A stretch of DNA of 64,000 nt. It comes from Agrypnus murinus (Eukaryota; Arthropoda; Insecta; Coleoptera; Elateridae). Made by a program: the position numbers and the translations under genes. The stretch is taken from contig OV816025.1 of NCBI GenBank assembly GCA_929113105.1, positions 216,439,994 through 216,503,993 of the forward strand, in the 5' to 3' direction. Shown here piece by piece: positions 1 to 11,549 of the stretch; position 1 is the stretch's first letter; every line of letters starts with the position of its first letter. Under the pieces are notes generated by a model. The model had not been told where the DNA came from. It searched no databases and saw only the letters and a list, made by a program, of their open reading frames with translations.

Positions 1-338
1 TCCTTTAAATTAAATTTAACTGTAATAAACTAATGAATTATTTTGTTTAACTTTAAATGAGCTTTTCTCAAAATTGGGTTTCTCGAATTCTATTCATCAC
101 TCTAACATCTTTTTTGTGAATTGTATCACTTAAAAAGATTGACAACTGCTTATTCGAAAGAGAATTTTATCTACTTCATTCCTATATGCATAACTTGACA
201 GCGACAAACTGGAACTTTTTGCCTCAAATTGACACATTATTTTGTCTGGTTTTGTATTTAGATGTATAATTTACTTTTTTCTTTTTACCTTATGAAAATA
301 TTTTTGCTCCATAATACTTTGATTTGTAATCGTTCTCC
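1..338. other. Upstream flank or 5' UTR of the large gene
   Basis: A+T-rich sequence upstream of the first candidate coding exon. I see no convincing TATA box, initiator or other coding exon. An in-frame TAA at 327-329 lies four codons before the proposed ATG at 339. This means the open frame cannot extend far upstream, which fits a 5' leader. The promoter could be here or outside the window. Confidence 0.35.
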
Positions 339-370
339 ATGAATAATTTTATCAACAAGATTGCTGCATT
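339..370 (+). CDS. Exon 1 (initial) of the large MYND-type gene
   Basis: Proposed first coding exon. The ATG at 339-341 opens ten codons (MNNFINKIAA) plus two bases (TT), followed by a strong donor GTAAGTAT at 371. The next acceptor (AG at 543-544) starts its exon with a single G that completes the split codon as TTG (Leu), so the phases match exactly. The intron would be 174 nt. An in-frame TAA lies just upstream and no AG acceptor lies between it and the ATG, so this is best read as an initial exon rather than an internal one. The start context (C at -3) is weak. The alternative is a start outside the window, with this short piece a coincidence. Confidence 0.5.
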
Positions 371-544
371 GTAAGTATATAATCAGAGTTTCAATTTCTT
401 TTAAACTCTGCTCTATCCTAGTCACCCATTATAAATTCCTTGCTTATCTAGAAGTTGCGTTTAAAGTTTCAAATAAAATCCTACATTTACAATAACAATG
501 AGTAATAGTATATTGTTTGAACTGATACAATTTTTTGTTTTTAG

Positions 545-3021
545 GAATGATGACTATAACAATACTGGATATTATTCATCATACAATAGAGACAATCCAC
601 ATGGTAGTAATAACAACGGATATTACAACCCAAATCAATACTCTAATTACCATGATCGGCGAAATTATTACAATAGGTACCAATATCCAGAGGCTAATAG
701 AAGACCACCACCATATAGAAACAATGGTAATCCTGACAGAAATAGAATGCCAGCTGGAAGAACAAACAGAAGTTCTACGATTACCACTTCTAGTGTAGCT
801 GCTGAAAACAGCGCAACAAATGTTGCATCTACAAAATCCACTGGCAAAGTAACTGAGGAAAAGACTGATGAAAATAATGATTCCAATAATAAAAATAATT
901 CTTCTGATAATAATCAACAGACCGAAAACACTTTAGCAAGTACTTCTGATAATGCAGAAATTACTTTAAATGCTGATAATGCAGAAGTAACTTTAAATGC
1001 TGATAATGCAGAAGTTACTTTAAATGCTGATAATGCAGAAACTACTTTAAATGCAACTGCTGTTAACTGTGCTGAACAATGTGATAATATAGCAATCACT
1101 GATATGGAAATAGATAGTGATGCTGAAACTGTTAATTTAGAAGATAAGGAAGAAAATAATGAAATATCAGTTGATACGATTGATACCAAATCGTCGTATA
1201 TGAATTACAAGTGTAGTACTGACTGTAGTGAAAGCAATACTGTAAAAATAAAAATAAAGAAGGTGCTATCAGATTATGATGTTGATGATGGAGCCACCGA
1301 TTATCTTGTAATAAATGAAGATTTTGGAGAATCTAGTCAGAGAAATAATAAACGTAAAAGTAGTGAAAGTGATACAGATATTACAACCAAAATTTGTAAA
1401 TTAGATGACAAGCAAACCTCAGAGAATAAACGTAATGAAACAGAATATAAAAGTAGTGAAAAAATATTTAAAGAGAGAGCAGATTTCTCAAATTATTCCA
1501 TTCCTAAAAAAATAAATAAAGAATCTAGAAGAAACAGTTGTGTAGTAGAAAATAATAACATACAGAAAGATCCTAGAAAAATAAGCAGCCGTAGAGAAAG
1601 TTCCTGTGCAGATAATAAAGAAACTTCTTTAATAGATACCATCATTCAGCAGTCTAGTGCTCCTATAAAGATTAGTGTTGTAAATCGAAGAGAAAGCATG
1701 TGTAATGACACCAACACTTCTATAGTGGATACTGAGAAAACTAATTTAAATGACAAACTGTCACTTAGTAAACTAACTCTTTCTCGTTCATATTCTGTTG
1801 AATCTGACACTGAGAAGAAACTTACTGATGGCAGACATCAGCAAATATCGAAAATAATAATTGAAACAGGTGAATCTCATAAACGACAATTACATAAAGA
1901 TTGTGTTAATTTGATTAAGAAAGACTCTAAAGAGAGTCAAAGTAAATCTTCAGAACTTCAAAAGGATAAAGATTCTAACACTACAATAGAGAGTCCAAAA
2001 ATATCAAACACTGAAGAACAAGGAGCCAGTAGCTTCTTACAAGATGAAAAGACTTGTTCAGATGAAGAAAGGCCACAAAACGCACAGGGAGATCCCAATT
2101 GTGAACAAATACCAAATATTAAAAGAAATCAAAATACTAACAACAGTGAAACTAGACGCCTTCGAAGTATAAGAAAAAGAAGGCAAACTGTATCTTGTGA
2201 TACATTTCAAGAAAATAAAAAAGATGAAGAGAATACAAATATGAATATAAAATCTGGGGAGCAATTTGTAAGAGCGAAATCAGTGGATCGTTTAGAACAA
2301 CCCTTAGTGAGAATGACAAGATCAAAGTCACAGGAATTGGGAGCATTAAATTCAGGACTACCTACTAATCATTCAGAGAGAGGAATCTCAATAAAAAAGC
2401 GCCGTAATACAAGGAAAAGCATGGCTTTGATAAAGAAACGCAAAATTGAAGATACAGATGATGATTCGGATGTATCATCTATGAGCTGTCGTAGCTCGTC
2501 TCCTGACATAAAACCACCTAAACCTATCAGTCTAAAGACTAACAAAGAAATAAAAGACCCAAGATTAGAAAGGAAATCTAAAACTTATGCATTACTACAC
2601 GAACTTCGAAGTAGTACACTAGAAAATGGTACTTCAGCCCCTTTGGGAGCTATAATAAATAGAAGTACTTTTAGTAAAGAGCCATCCACTTCTGACATAT
2701 TAGCAAAAGAAAGGCTTTTGATGAGACAGAAGGACTTCCTTGCAAATGTAACAGAAAAGGTTGAAAAAAGAAAAGGATCTTTGATGGAAGAATTGCTGGA
2801 TAACAATGCTAGTGTCCAGTTTAAGAAACATGCTTATAATCCGAATACTGTTCCTTGGAAACTTGTAGCAATTGATGGTGTGGGAACAAATGAAGAACAA
2901 AAGTTAGGTACTAAACCAATCTGTAAATCAGAAGTGAATCAGAGGACATTACCCGGTCCTTCTACTTCAAGAATCAAAGAAGTAACATCTACAAAACAAA
3001 CTTCAACTAAATCCAAGACAG
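545..3021 (+). CDS. Exon 2, disordered basic Ser/Lys/Glu-rich region with RRxS motifs
   Basis: Exon of 2,477 nt (about residues 11-837). The acceptor is a T-rich tract ending in AG at 543-544; the donor is G|GTAAGT at 3022. The first ~70 residues are rich in Tyr, Asn, Arg and Pro (for example NNTGYYSSYNRDN). Four exact-length copies of a 9-residue repeat follow at 948-1055. The remainder is charged and predicted disordered, with RRNS, RRES (twice), RRQT and RRNT basophilic-kinase-type motifs near 1527, 1590, 1687, 2176 and 2400, and strong Lys/Arg clusters such as KKRKIED that could act as nuclear localisation signals. An ATG at 498 is in frame but lies before the acceptor, so I treat it as intronic. 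No enzyme domain is visible. Role unknown; a nuclear scaffold is an inference from composition. Confidence 0.88.
948..1055 (+). repeat. Four tandem 27-bp coding repeats (DNAEVTLNA)
   Basis: Four head-to-tail 27-bp units encode DNA-E-[IVT]-TLNA. The units differ by only a few bases, so the array is young or recently homogenised. It lies in exon 2 and keeps the frame, so copy-number changes would alter protein length by nine residues at a time. Confidence 0.95.
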
Positions 3022-3597
3022 GTAAGTTTTAGGATAGGTGTATTGTAGTAAACATAAGGTGGTGCAAAAATCTGTGCTGTCTCTCGTTTCAATGATTGGC
3101 TACTCAGTCTCAAAACATGCAAAATGCATAGGTACACAATATTCAACTAGTACATAATAAACTAAGTAAACCTTGATAATTGAGTTTATTCTTCATAATA
3201 ATTGTACTCTATAAGGTTTGTCCAATGAGTGAAAGATCTTGAAAAAGTCATGAAAGATTTAAGTTCATGGAATGGTGAAAAATCATATATTGTTCAATGA
3301 AATAAAAATTTGACATACATATATGCAGAGTATGGTTTTAAATAATGTTCAAATTGCAAAAAACATAACATTCGAGGTCATAAAGATGACTGACATACAG
3401 TCACATGACATACTGTGCCTGAATCCCATATTATGTACATATTATGGCCAAAGCCAAACCATCAATGGGAAATTTGAGAGATACGTATGCAAAATATGAG
3501 TTTAAATAATGTTTAAATTGCTAGGTCATCAGAGATTGAATATGCAAATATGGGAGAGAATGTAAAATTACTCAATCAAGTGGAAATTTGACATATA

Positions 3598-5318
3598 CAG
3601 TGTGTCCCAGATGGAGATGGAGATTTGGTTAAATGGGCAATGCTTTGCAGTTTTACATGCTGATTTAAAATCTGTTTGAAAAAGTTCAAAATGTCGAACC
3701 CGTCGGAAGTTATTTAAAAAAACTAAAGATTGTCATTTTCTTGTATGTCAAATATTTTCGTAAGTATAAGAGATACGAAAAAAAAGTTTCATATGAAAGT
3801 GACTATATTCGATGAGACCAATATAAAACTGGACTCAAACAAAAATTCAAGATGGCTGCTTTTGAGGTACTCATAATGTTTGTTCGTTTGTTCTGTACTA
3901 AATTGAACTTAGTTCAATTTTGTGACGTCATAAGGTCAAGCAAGCTTAATTTCGTGTAAAGAAAGTTACCTAATGCAAACGAACGCTTGCAGTGCAGTTT
4001 GGTGCAGTCTGACCTTCAGTCCAACATTTGTTGTTTTAAGTTCCGAATAATGTTTAATAAGAAATAACCTGTTAGTAACTTTTGGAATCCATGAGAATTA
4101 CTAAACTTTTCTATTATATTCTGCACTGTCTTGTAACTCTGAACTGATTTTTGAAAGTGTTATTCTCATAATGTGTCGTTACTGCCTGAAAATAAAATAT
4201 CAGATACGGAAATATGATAAAGATAATAGTAATAAATTATTACTTCTTCACAATCAGTTTTTATTGATGTACGAGGCATTTATTTAGGCGAGTTATTGCA
4301 GGTATTAAAACTATAGCTGTCTTTAACAATTGAGACTCCATTTCATCCTCACTACTGGAAGAGCTTTAGATTAAGTAATTTCTTCGTCATCTTAAAAAAC
4401 AAAAAATATATAACGTATAAAATAAGTAATATGTATACAGGGTGATTCAGAAATAACTGATATCCTTTAATGGTAGGTAGAAGGGAGGCAGTAGAGCTAA
4501 TTTACCTTGACAAGTACAGGTCAAAAACGAATAGTTTTCCAGAAAATTTGTTTAGTGCTCACTTCAAGTGTATTTATGTCTTGCGACAGATCTCGGCGAA
4601 CGGACCTTAGCACTGCTTAATGTATTATGCGGCATTACGGGAAGTCATTTAATTGGACCTCTTATCTTTAACTGCTCAACGTTATTTAGAAATTGTCCAA
4701 ACAACCTTAGAAGATTTCATAGATGACCTACCTTTGGCAGACAGGATTTGGCTATGGTACCAGCAAGATGGCTGCCCAGCCCACAATTAAGAAACGTGGT
4801 AGATATTTAATTCACCAATTTGACAATAAGAACAGCACAGTTGGTCTAACGTCTTCACTTTTTTCTGTGAGGTACGTTAAAGGATAAAGTATATGGAAGT
4901 AATTACAGCTACAATAATGTTTAGGAACTGCACGAAGCAGTGCTAGAAGCGTATGCGTAAAGTAACCCGAAGTGCCGTCAAATGGTGTCAACTATGTTTA
5001 GGCCTAACAATGGCCAGCCTTTTGAACATTTCTTGAATTTTTGTTTGAGACCAGTTTTAAATTGGTCTCAACGAATACAGTCACTTTCATATAAAACTTT
5101 TTTTCGGATCTCTTATACTTACAAAGATATTTGACATACAAGAAAATGACAATTTTTAACTTTTTTTAAATAACTTCTGAGGTGTTCGACATTTTGAACG
5201 TTTTTAAACAGATTTTAATCAGTATGTAAAACTGCAAAACATTGCCCTTTTAACCAAATCTCCATCTTCAATAATAAGAAAGTTACCCATGCAATCCCAC
5301 TTGATCTGGGATACCCTG
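3598..5318. mobile_element. TA-flanked palindromic-ended DNA transposon relic
   Basis: Ends CAGTGTGTCCCAGAT (3598) and ATCTGGGATACCCTG (5318) are bounded by TA on each side. Inverted similarity continues inward for roughly 250 bp on each side, including a matching pair of GAGACCA/TGGTCTC blocks near 3815 and 5060. The middle carries a transposase remnant (4621-4830). It also holds a stretch from 4437 starting TACAGGGTGATTCAG that resembles the left end of the element at 45106, so a second insertion may be nested. Tc1/mariner superfamily affiliation is inferred from the TA target. Confidence 0.7.
4621..4830 (+). pseudogene. Transposase fragment (Tc1/mariner superfamily, DDE_3-like)
   Basis: After one frame shift this piece reads ...YLEIVQTTLEDF... 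followed by WYQQDGCPAHN, the block around the second catalytic Asp (QQDG.P.H) of an IS630/Tc1/mariner-type transposase family common in insects. A stop follows directly after PAHN. It is about 70 residues of a protein normally near 350, so it is dead. The transposase at 42354-43429 carries the equivalent QQDGALAH block, suggesting the same broad family. Confidence 0.7.
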
Positions 5319-6279
5319 TATGTGTATGCAAGATATTATTCTAGACAACATTGAAATTGCAAAAAAAAATAAAACAAAATATTTGACCTGCAAAGTTCAT
5401 ATGCACATATGAAAAAATCAGAAGCCAACAAAATTAAGTTACATGAAATCTATGTACGTAATGAAAAGTGTTTGTACCTTAGACTAAAAAAAACTGAGAT
5501 GCCACAGATATGAAGTAATGTAATGCAATGAAATTTTGTTTTAGTTGCTTTATTTTGTCATTTTAAACAATGTATTTAAAATCGAGAGTGAGAACGCACC
5601 GGCATTAAAAGGTATTAAAGGTTAAAATTCGGTAGCGAATATCTCACTTCCTAGATGGTTTGGAGGTCAGTTAAGTTAATTAAGCAAATGGTTTGCTGTA
5701 TATAAAAAGTGAATATAACCTTCTTTGTTGTAAATCTAATTATGTTTCATTTTTACAATAACTTTAATTAATCTCTGAGCCATAGAAAGTGCGATATTCG
5801 CAAAGAAACTAATTTTTTACTTTTGGCCTTTAATATTTTTGACAAAATAAAAAAAAAGTTGGAATTTTTTGGAATAGAAGACATTTATGCCTAAAGTGTC
5901 TGGACTAATAAATATACCTTTCAAGAAAGAGCTTTCTTGTCACATCTAAAAGAATGATGAATGAATACACGGAATAATCTGTAGGAACAATTCTTAAAAA
6001 AGCTTTGTTGAGAATTTCTACTATAAGCAAAACTATAGAATATAATGAACTCTAGAATCTACATTAGTTATTATATATTACTGTTATGTGGAAAATGATT
6101 TGTAAGTTTAAATTACTGGAAAATATTTATAGAATTTCAATCATTTCAACTAAACCAACCTAACTAAACATAAACTATATACCAGGTAACATATATACCT
6201 ATATACACAAACATACATATAAGGGGTACAGGTTTTTTAGTATCTAGTACGTTTTATACCCGATATTATATTTTTTCAT

Positions 6280-6500
6280 TCAGTATTCTCTTGCAAACCT
6301 TCCTATGTCATTCCAGTGCTCTTCCTTTTCTAGCATGATTTCAATGATATTGTTCTTGTTTATTTCTCTTCCAACATGGTCACTGGTTTCTTCTCGTGTG
6401 GTTCTCCATTTTTTGCATACAAAGAAAGTGTGCTCTGCATCATCTTTGTTGCAACTTTTCACATCTTCTTTAGGTAGACTTGAAAGTTACCGTGCCTGCT
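6280..6500 (-). pseudogene. LINE retrotransposon ORF2 C-terminal fragment
   Basis: Read on the minus strand, this encodes DDAEHTFFVCKKW, then REETSDHVGREIN and EEHWNDIGRFARE, then a stop at 6280-6282. The pattern of Asp-x-Ala-Glu-His-x-x-Phe-x-Cys-x-x-Trp followed by a REE...WN..RFA tail is typical of the C-terminus of non-LTR retrotransposon polyproteins. A frame shift separates it from upstream residues such as RHGNFQVYL. The rest of the LINE is absent, so this is a truncated 3' piece inside intron 2. Confidence 0.7.
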
Positions 6501-6803
6501 AATCATTGGTGTTAAATAAAAATTAACAATTTGCCAAAGTCTCATGCATACCAAAAAAATTGACCATGATTTCGATATCTCACAAGATTGCTACTCCAAA
6601 ACTCTCCTCCTTTTATATAAATATTTCAAAGAAATTATGGAGATGAAAAAGTTTTCATTTTTCACAAAGACTTGTTTGCTACCTGCCGTTTTTAAACCAT
6701 TTATCTGATTTTTTGCACCACCTTATTTATGTATATACTAGAGGCAGTATCAAAGACAAAGCAAACAATCAAGGATCTAATTTAAATCAATTTTTCAATG
6801 CAG

Positions 6804-7049
6804 GTAATGTAAAAAAGGTCCCTGAAAGAAGACATTCTGTGGCTGTAACAAGCCGTAATATAGAATCGTTACGTAGACATCACCATCTTTCTGATAATGG
6901 TAAAGTACAAGAAGTTGACGAAAAGACTACAACAGAAAAGGAAGCAACTACAAACAAAGATCAATTCAAAACTAAACTGCAAAGCTCTGCTTCAGGAAGC
7001 AAAGAAGTAAATACTCGCAAGAAAGCATCTTCAATTAAATTTAACGTTG
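6804..7049 (+). CDS. Exon 3, symmetrical phase-1 exon with ERRHSV motif
   Basis: Acceptor ...TTCAATGCAG at 6803 and donor TTG|GTAAGTCT at 7050. The exon is 246 nt (82 codons, residues about 837-918) and begins and ends in phase 1, so it can be skipped without shifting the frame. It opens with GNVKKVPERRHSVAVTSRN, matching the openings of exons 4 and 5 (G-x-x-K-[KT]-V-x-E-R-R-[HN]-[ST]). The rest is Lys/Ser/Thr-rich and disordered. The shared opening and shared phases point to exon duplication. RRHS fits a basophilic-kinase (RRxS) site. Confidence 0.85.
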
Positions 7050-7156
7050 GTAAGTCTGACAGACATGATAGTAGTAGTGATATTTATAATAATGAATATG
7101 CTGACCTACCTCTATTCTTTACTATAGAGTATACTATCTATCCAATATTGGTTTAA

Positions 7157-7390
7157 CGTGGTCCACCTGCGTTAGCTTATGACTACGGTCCCCCTTAGGG
7201 GACTACGAATTGAATTACTCTCACTTAGCACGTCAGTTACATTTGCAAGAGCCTACCAGTGCTCACTGGTGGGAGCAACGTTGCTTATCCATCCTCTACT
7301 AGCTCTGCAGGCCAGAGCCGGAGCTATTAACGTGCTCACCCGTTAGTGTCTGTCTCCGAGAGAGTTTATAGTACACTGACTAGTATACGG
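7157..7390. repeat. Unclassified G+C-richer block, probably a retroelement tail
   Basis: This stretch is markedly less A+T-rich than its surroundings (for example GACTACGGTCCCCCTTAGGG) and starts about 100 bp inside intron 3. It has no open frame and I cannot assign it to a family. The sharp composition change suggests an inserted SINE or LINE fragment. Confidence 0.4.
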
Positions 7391-7402
7391 AGTACATATG
7401 TA

Positions 7403-7915
7403 TTAGGGTGGTTGTTTGGGTCATGTTGGAACTTTGGTAATAAAGAGAAGTTTCCTGTTTAAAATAGACACTTTTTCAATTCTTATGTATATATTTGACT
7501 ACTGTAACAAATTGTTGAGAAAAAATTTGAAAATTAATTTTATGGAATGAACGAGCATCGATGCTGCTTTTAGGTAAAAAAAGAATTATATGGGGCATTC
7601 TATATTCACTTCAACACTAGTTGAACAGTGCATTATTTTGATTTTACTTGAAAATTGTTGAAAATAATTGAATCAATCTCCTAACTAGTAAAAAACAAAA
7701 GTTTGTTTTTACCTAAAATTTGTATTGGTGCCCGTTAATGCCATAAAATTAATTTTTTGAAATTTTTTCTCAACAATTTGTTACAGTGGTCAAATATATA
7801 TGTACATAAGAATTGAAATGCTGTGTATTGTAAACAGGAAACTTCTCCTCATTACCGTGAATGATTAGAGTAGTAGAGATTTTTGTTTATATGACCCAAA
7901 CAAGAACCACCGTAA
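7403..7915. mobile_element. Foldback MITE, TTAGGGTGGTT family, copy 1
   Basis: Left end TTAGGGTGGTTG and right end AACCACCGTAA enclose two arms that pair along nearly their whole length (about 250 bp each). The arms share blocks such as GAGAAGTTTCCTG against CAGGAAACTTCTC. Flanks are TATGTA and CATGTA, consistent with a 6-bp target duplication carrying one mutation. No coding potential. A second, better preserved copy is at 8754-9402. Confidence 0.75.
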
Positions 7916-8294
7916 CATGTAATACTAGAGTATACTGACGCTAATTGAGCAAAGTTTTCTGGACCGACGTAAGATCGGGCCTGGATCCAGGAAAAGAATT
8001 TTTGGCTCCAGGATTGATATCACTGGATTAATTTTGATTGAAAGGGTCTATCTCCATTTCTAGTTTGTTTGCTTATTCTACAGGAGATACAATTCAGAAC
8101 AAAATCTGAAAGAATTTGAAGAATTACATGTTTTTAAAAAATATGACAAATCCCAAGTATATATAGACAATTCACCTTCTTTTTGGTGCAGAAGTAATTA
8201 ACACATACACAACATAATCTAAAATTTTTATTTAATGTGCGCTAGATTTTGTTACTAGATTAAAAAGAAACAAAAAATATATCTCTGTTATATA

Positions 8295-10038
8295 CAGGGT
8301 GTATTATCGGTTTTGTTACATAGGGAAATAGCATGTAAAAACACAATTTCTCAAATATTGGCTTCCCTAATTATTTTGGAGAAAAAGTTACTGTAGCAAA
8401 GTAGACCTTATTGAATACTGTTCAAAACACCTTCACTTTAGCATCTGTGTTAAATAGTTTCCAAGTTATAAGTAATTTTCTGGTATAGGAAATTAACATT
8501 GTGAATGGGAAATTCGCTAATAGCAATTGCCACGTTATATTCAGACCTTAGGTGTAAATGCAAGAATTATTAAGCAGAGTTTCGAGGAGCAAAATCACTC
8601 ATCAGCATGTTACAATTGCTGCCGGTGTGGAAGAAATACATGAGAATTCTCCAAGAAATCTATTTTTATAAAATCTTATTAGCCATGACAATATCTGTCA
8701 GATTAATCTTAAAAATCACATAGAGGTTATGTCATGCTTTTGTATTATGAACATTAGGGTGGTTCTTATTTGGGTCATGTTGGAATTTCGGTTTTGCCGT
8801 GTGCCCATTTGATTAAAAAAAAAAACGGAAAATTCTAAGACCAATACGAACTTTCTATCTCTATTCTAATCATTCGCTGTAACGACGAGAAGTTTCCCAT
8901 TTAAAATACATGGATTTTTTCAATTCTTATGCATATATATATGACCACTGTGACAAATTTTTGCAAAAAATTTGAAAATTGATTTTATAGAATTAACGAG
9001 CATCGATGCTACTTTTAGGCGAGAGAAAAAATTATATGGGACATTTTACATCACTTCTACCCTAATTGAACGGTGCATTATTTTGAATTTCTTTGTAAAT
9101 CGTTGGAAAAAGTCGAATGCGCCATATAATTTTTTTTGTGCCTAAAAGTAGTATCGAACCCTGTTTATTCCAAAAAAATCCATTTTCAAATTTTTTCTCA
9201 ATTTGTCCCAGTGGGCAAATATATACATAAGAAGTGGAAAAAAACGTGCATTTTACATGGGAAACTTCTCTTCGTTAGAGCGAATGATTAGAATACAGAT
9301 AGGAAGTTTGTATTGGTCTTAAAATTATCAGTTTTTTTTTAGAATAAATGGGCACCTGGCAAAACCGAAATTCCAACATGACCCAAATAAGAACCACCCT
9401 AATGAACATATTTTATAAATTGATTCTCGTTTTTTTTTTAATGTTTGTTGTTTAATTTTGTTAAATTACTATAAATTGTTAAATAATGTAAATGATGTAA
9501 CCCCATAATGAGATTAAAATGTTTTTTCTTATATTAGTATCATTCTTATAATATGTTTTAAATGTATAATACAAAAGCATGACATAACCTATCAGTGATT
9601 CTTGAGATTAATTTTACTAGATTTGAGATTAACTATTTTCATGGCTAATAAGATTTTATAAAAATAAATTCCTTTAAGAAATCTTATCTATTTCTTCCAC
9701 ACTGGTAGTAGGAATTGTAACATTCTGATGAGTGATTTTGCCCCATGAAACTGTGCTAAATAATTCTTGCATTTACACCTAATGTCTAAATCTAACGCGG
9801 TAATTGCTATTAGTGAATTTCCGATTTACAATGTTAATTTCCTATATCAGAAAATCACTTATATCTTGGAAACTATTTAACACAGATGCTAAAGTAAAGG
9901 TGTTTTGAACAGTATTCAATAAGGTCTAAAACTTTGCTATAGTGACTTTTCCTCTAAAATAATTAGGGGAGCCAATATTTGAGAAATTGTGTTTTTACAT
10001 GCTATTCCTCTATGTTACAAAATCGATAATACACCCTG
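8295..10038. mobile_element. TA-flanked palindromic element with ~470-bp arms
   Basis: The ends CAGGGTGTATTATCG and CGATAATACACCCTG are flanked by TA (8293-8294 and 10039-10040). The arms run from 8295 to about 8750 and from about 9540 to 10038 and are close complements over their length. One shared block is ACACAATTTCTCAAATATTG against its complement near 9970. Another foldback element is inserted near the centre, leaving about 1.1 kb of original sequence. No transposase is seen, so it is a non-autonomous Tc1/mariner-like foldback. Confidence 0.8.
8754..9402. mobile_element. Foldback MITE, TTAGGGTGGTT family, copy 2 (nested)
   Basis: This is a 649-bp palindrome with ends TTAGGGTGGTTCTTATTTGG and the exact complement, inserted inside the larger element 8295-10038. 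It is flanked by an exact 6-bp duplication, TGAACA (8748-8753 and 9403-9408). Internal sequence matches copy 1 (AACGAGCATCGATGCT in both). No open frame belongs to it. I do not know the superfamily; a 6-bp duplication with GGGTGG ends is not a signature I can assign. Confidence 0.85.
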
Positions 10039-10888
10039 TATATCATATAAAGACAATTTTGGACTAGAAAAGGCCTGTGCAATGTGAGGCCGTGCAACTG
10101 AATTAACAGTTTAAAAATTAATAAATTAGGTTTTTAAAACTGCCATTGTAGTAATCCATGTGGATTATTATGTTTTTAAATTTGGCTTATTGAAATTTGA
10201 AAAAGGTTGCACATTGCACAGACGTGACCTAGAAAAAGATGAAATCTGATGTCCATGCCTTGATTCTAATATTCCAATTTTGATGTTACCTATTCAGAGA
10301 TTCTAATTTACAGTAGATTACATTTTGCTTTGGTTATCCAATTCTTAACTCATCTTAGTATCCTAGTAAAATTATTCATTCTTTTTAACACTTATAACGT
10401 TAGTTTAAAGTGAGAATTAAGTAAGTTGATTTCTCCTCATTCACCCCAACTAAACTTGGAACATTGTATAGTGTTTTTGTGGCAGTGATGGGAATGTTTA
10501 CCCACAGCGACCCTAATGACACATTATCATTTTGTGGCAGATGAAAATGATCACTACATTTTTAACAATAAATTATTACTATTGGCATTCTTTTTGACAG
10601 TTCAGCCTGTTCAGTTTAGATGCAGTTTTTAATGTCTTACTTCGTCTCAGTAGTAAAAAGAATATAAGTATTATTGTCTAGAGTTAGTTCTATAAATTAC
10701 GTTTGATTTCAAGATGATTGATAGTTACGTTTGATTATAGTTTAATGTAAATTTTTTTAAGATAGTTAAGATTTGTAAAAGTAATCGTATTTTTATTTGT
10801 GTGATCTTATACCTTAATAAATATAAAAATAACATTTTCAAATAACAATTACAAAAATTTCTCATATTTAATTGATTTCCTAATGCAG
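10039..10888. other. Intron 3 remainder without recognised element
   Basis: A+T-rich intron sequence. CTGTGCAATGTG (10075) and CACATTGCACAG (10210) form a short inverted pair about 130 bp apart, perhaps a decayed MITE. Nothing else stands out before the exon 4 acceptor. Confidence 0.4.
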
Positions 10889-11095
10889 GTCATATGAAGA
10901 AAGTTCTTGAAAGACGTCATTCTGTAGCAAACTTGAACAATGATCAAACCAGCAGTATTCGAAGTATGAATAACAATAATAAAGTTCCAGAAACAAGCGA
11001 ACAATTAGCAAAAGATCCAGAATCATCACAAAGTTCTGACGTTAAAAGAGATACACGTTCATACAAAAAAAGTTTGCTAGCTAAGTCTGATATTG
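10889..11095 (+). CDS. Exon 4, symmetrical phase-1 exon with ERRHSV motif
   Basis: Acceptor ...TTTCCTAATGCAG at 10888 and donor TTG|GTAAGTTT at 11096. The exon is 207 nt (69 codons, residues about 919-987), phase 1 at both ends. It opens with GHMKKVLERRHSVANLN, clearly homologous to the start of exon 3 and more distantly to exon 5. The end (KSDIG) also resembles the end of exon 3 (KFNVG) at the splice site. The sequence is hydrophilic and disordered. Because it is symmetrical it could be alternatively spliced. Confidence 0.85.
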
Positions 11096-11549
11096 GTAAG
11101 TTTGACAATACAGTAAATGAAGATAGAACTCTGATTATCTGAGGTAATGTATGTGGTCCAATGTTAACTTGCATAACTGAACATCTTGATGGCTTGAACC
11201 ATGGTCAAATAGTTATTTTGGATTAAAACTTATCCTAAAACTTATCTTAAAATATATAAAAGCCTGCCAATTTAGATTGTACAGCATTACTTTTAAACCT
11301 CTTCTTATACCTTAGTGTATATAATGTTATACAAAAACATATTTGTATTATTTCACGTCCAAATTTACACAAATCGCTAGCTTATTGACTGTTTGCTGGG
11401 TTGACAGTTGAGGTTAAAAGTTTTAAAGGTTTGTACTCACCTTGGATAATGCGGAACCTCAATTAATTGGAACTCAGAAAATCTGGGTTCTACTGTACTA
11501 CAATATCTTATAAATAGTTCACAATCTTAACTGAAATTTTCTTTTGCAG

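Larger units (their letters stand above)
3057..6723. mobile_element. Old TA-flanked TIR element filling most of intron 2
   Basis: Inverted ends AGGTGGTGCAAAAA at 3057 and TTTTTGCACCACCT ending at 6723 are each flanked by TA (3055-3056 and 6724-6725). This is the pattern left by Tc1/mariner-type insertion. About 3.7 kb lies between them, with a second element at 3598-5318 and a LINE remnant at 6280-6500 nested inside. No transposase belonging to this outer element was recognised. The ends are short and the element is old, so the pairing is probable rather than certain. Confidence 0.5.

Noticed and set aside
498..544. ATG at 498 as the start of the large protein
   Set aside because: A strong T-rich acceptor ends at 544 between this ATG and the coding-like sequence, and an upstream donor at 371 matches the phase. 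The 15 hydrophobic residues in between are probably intronic.
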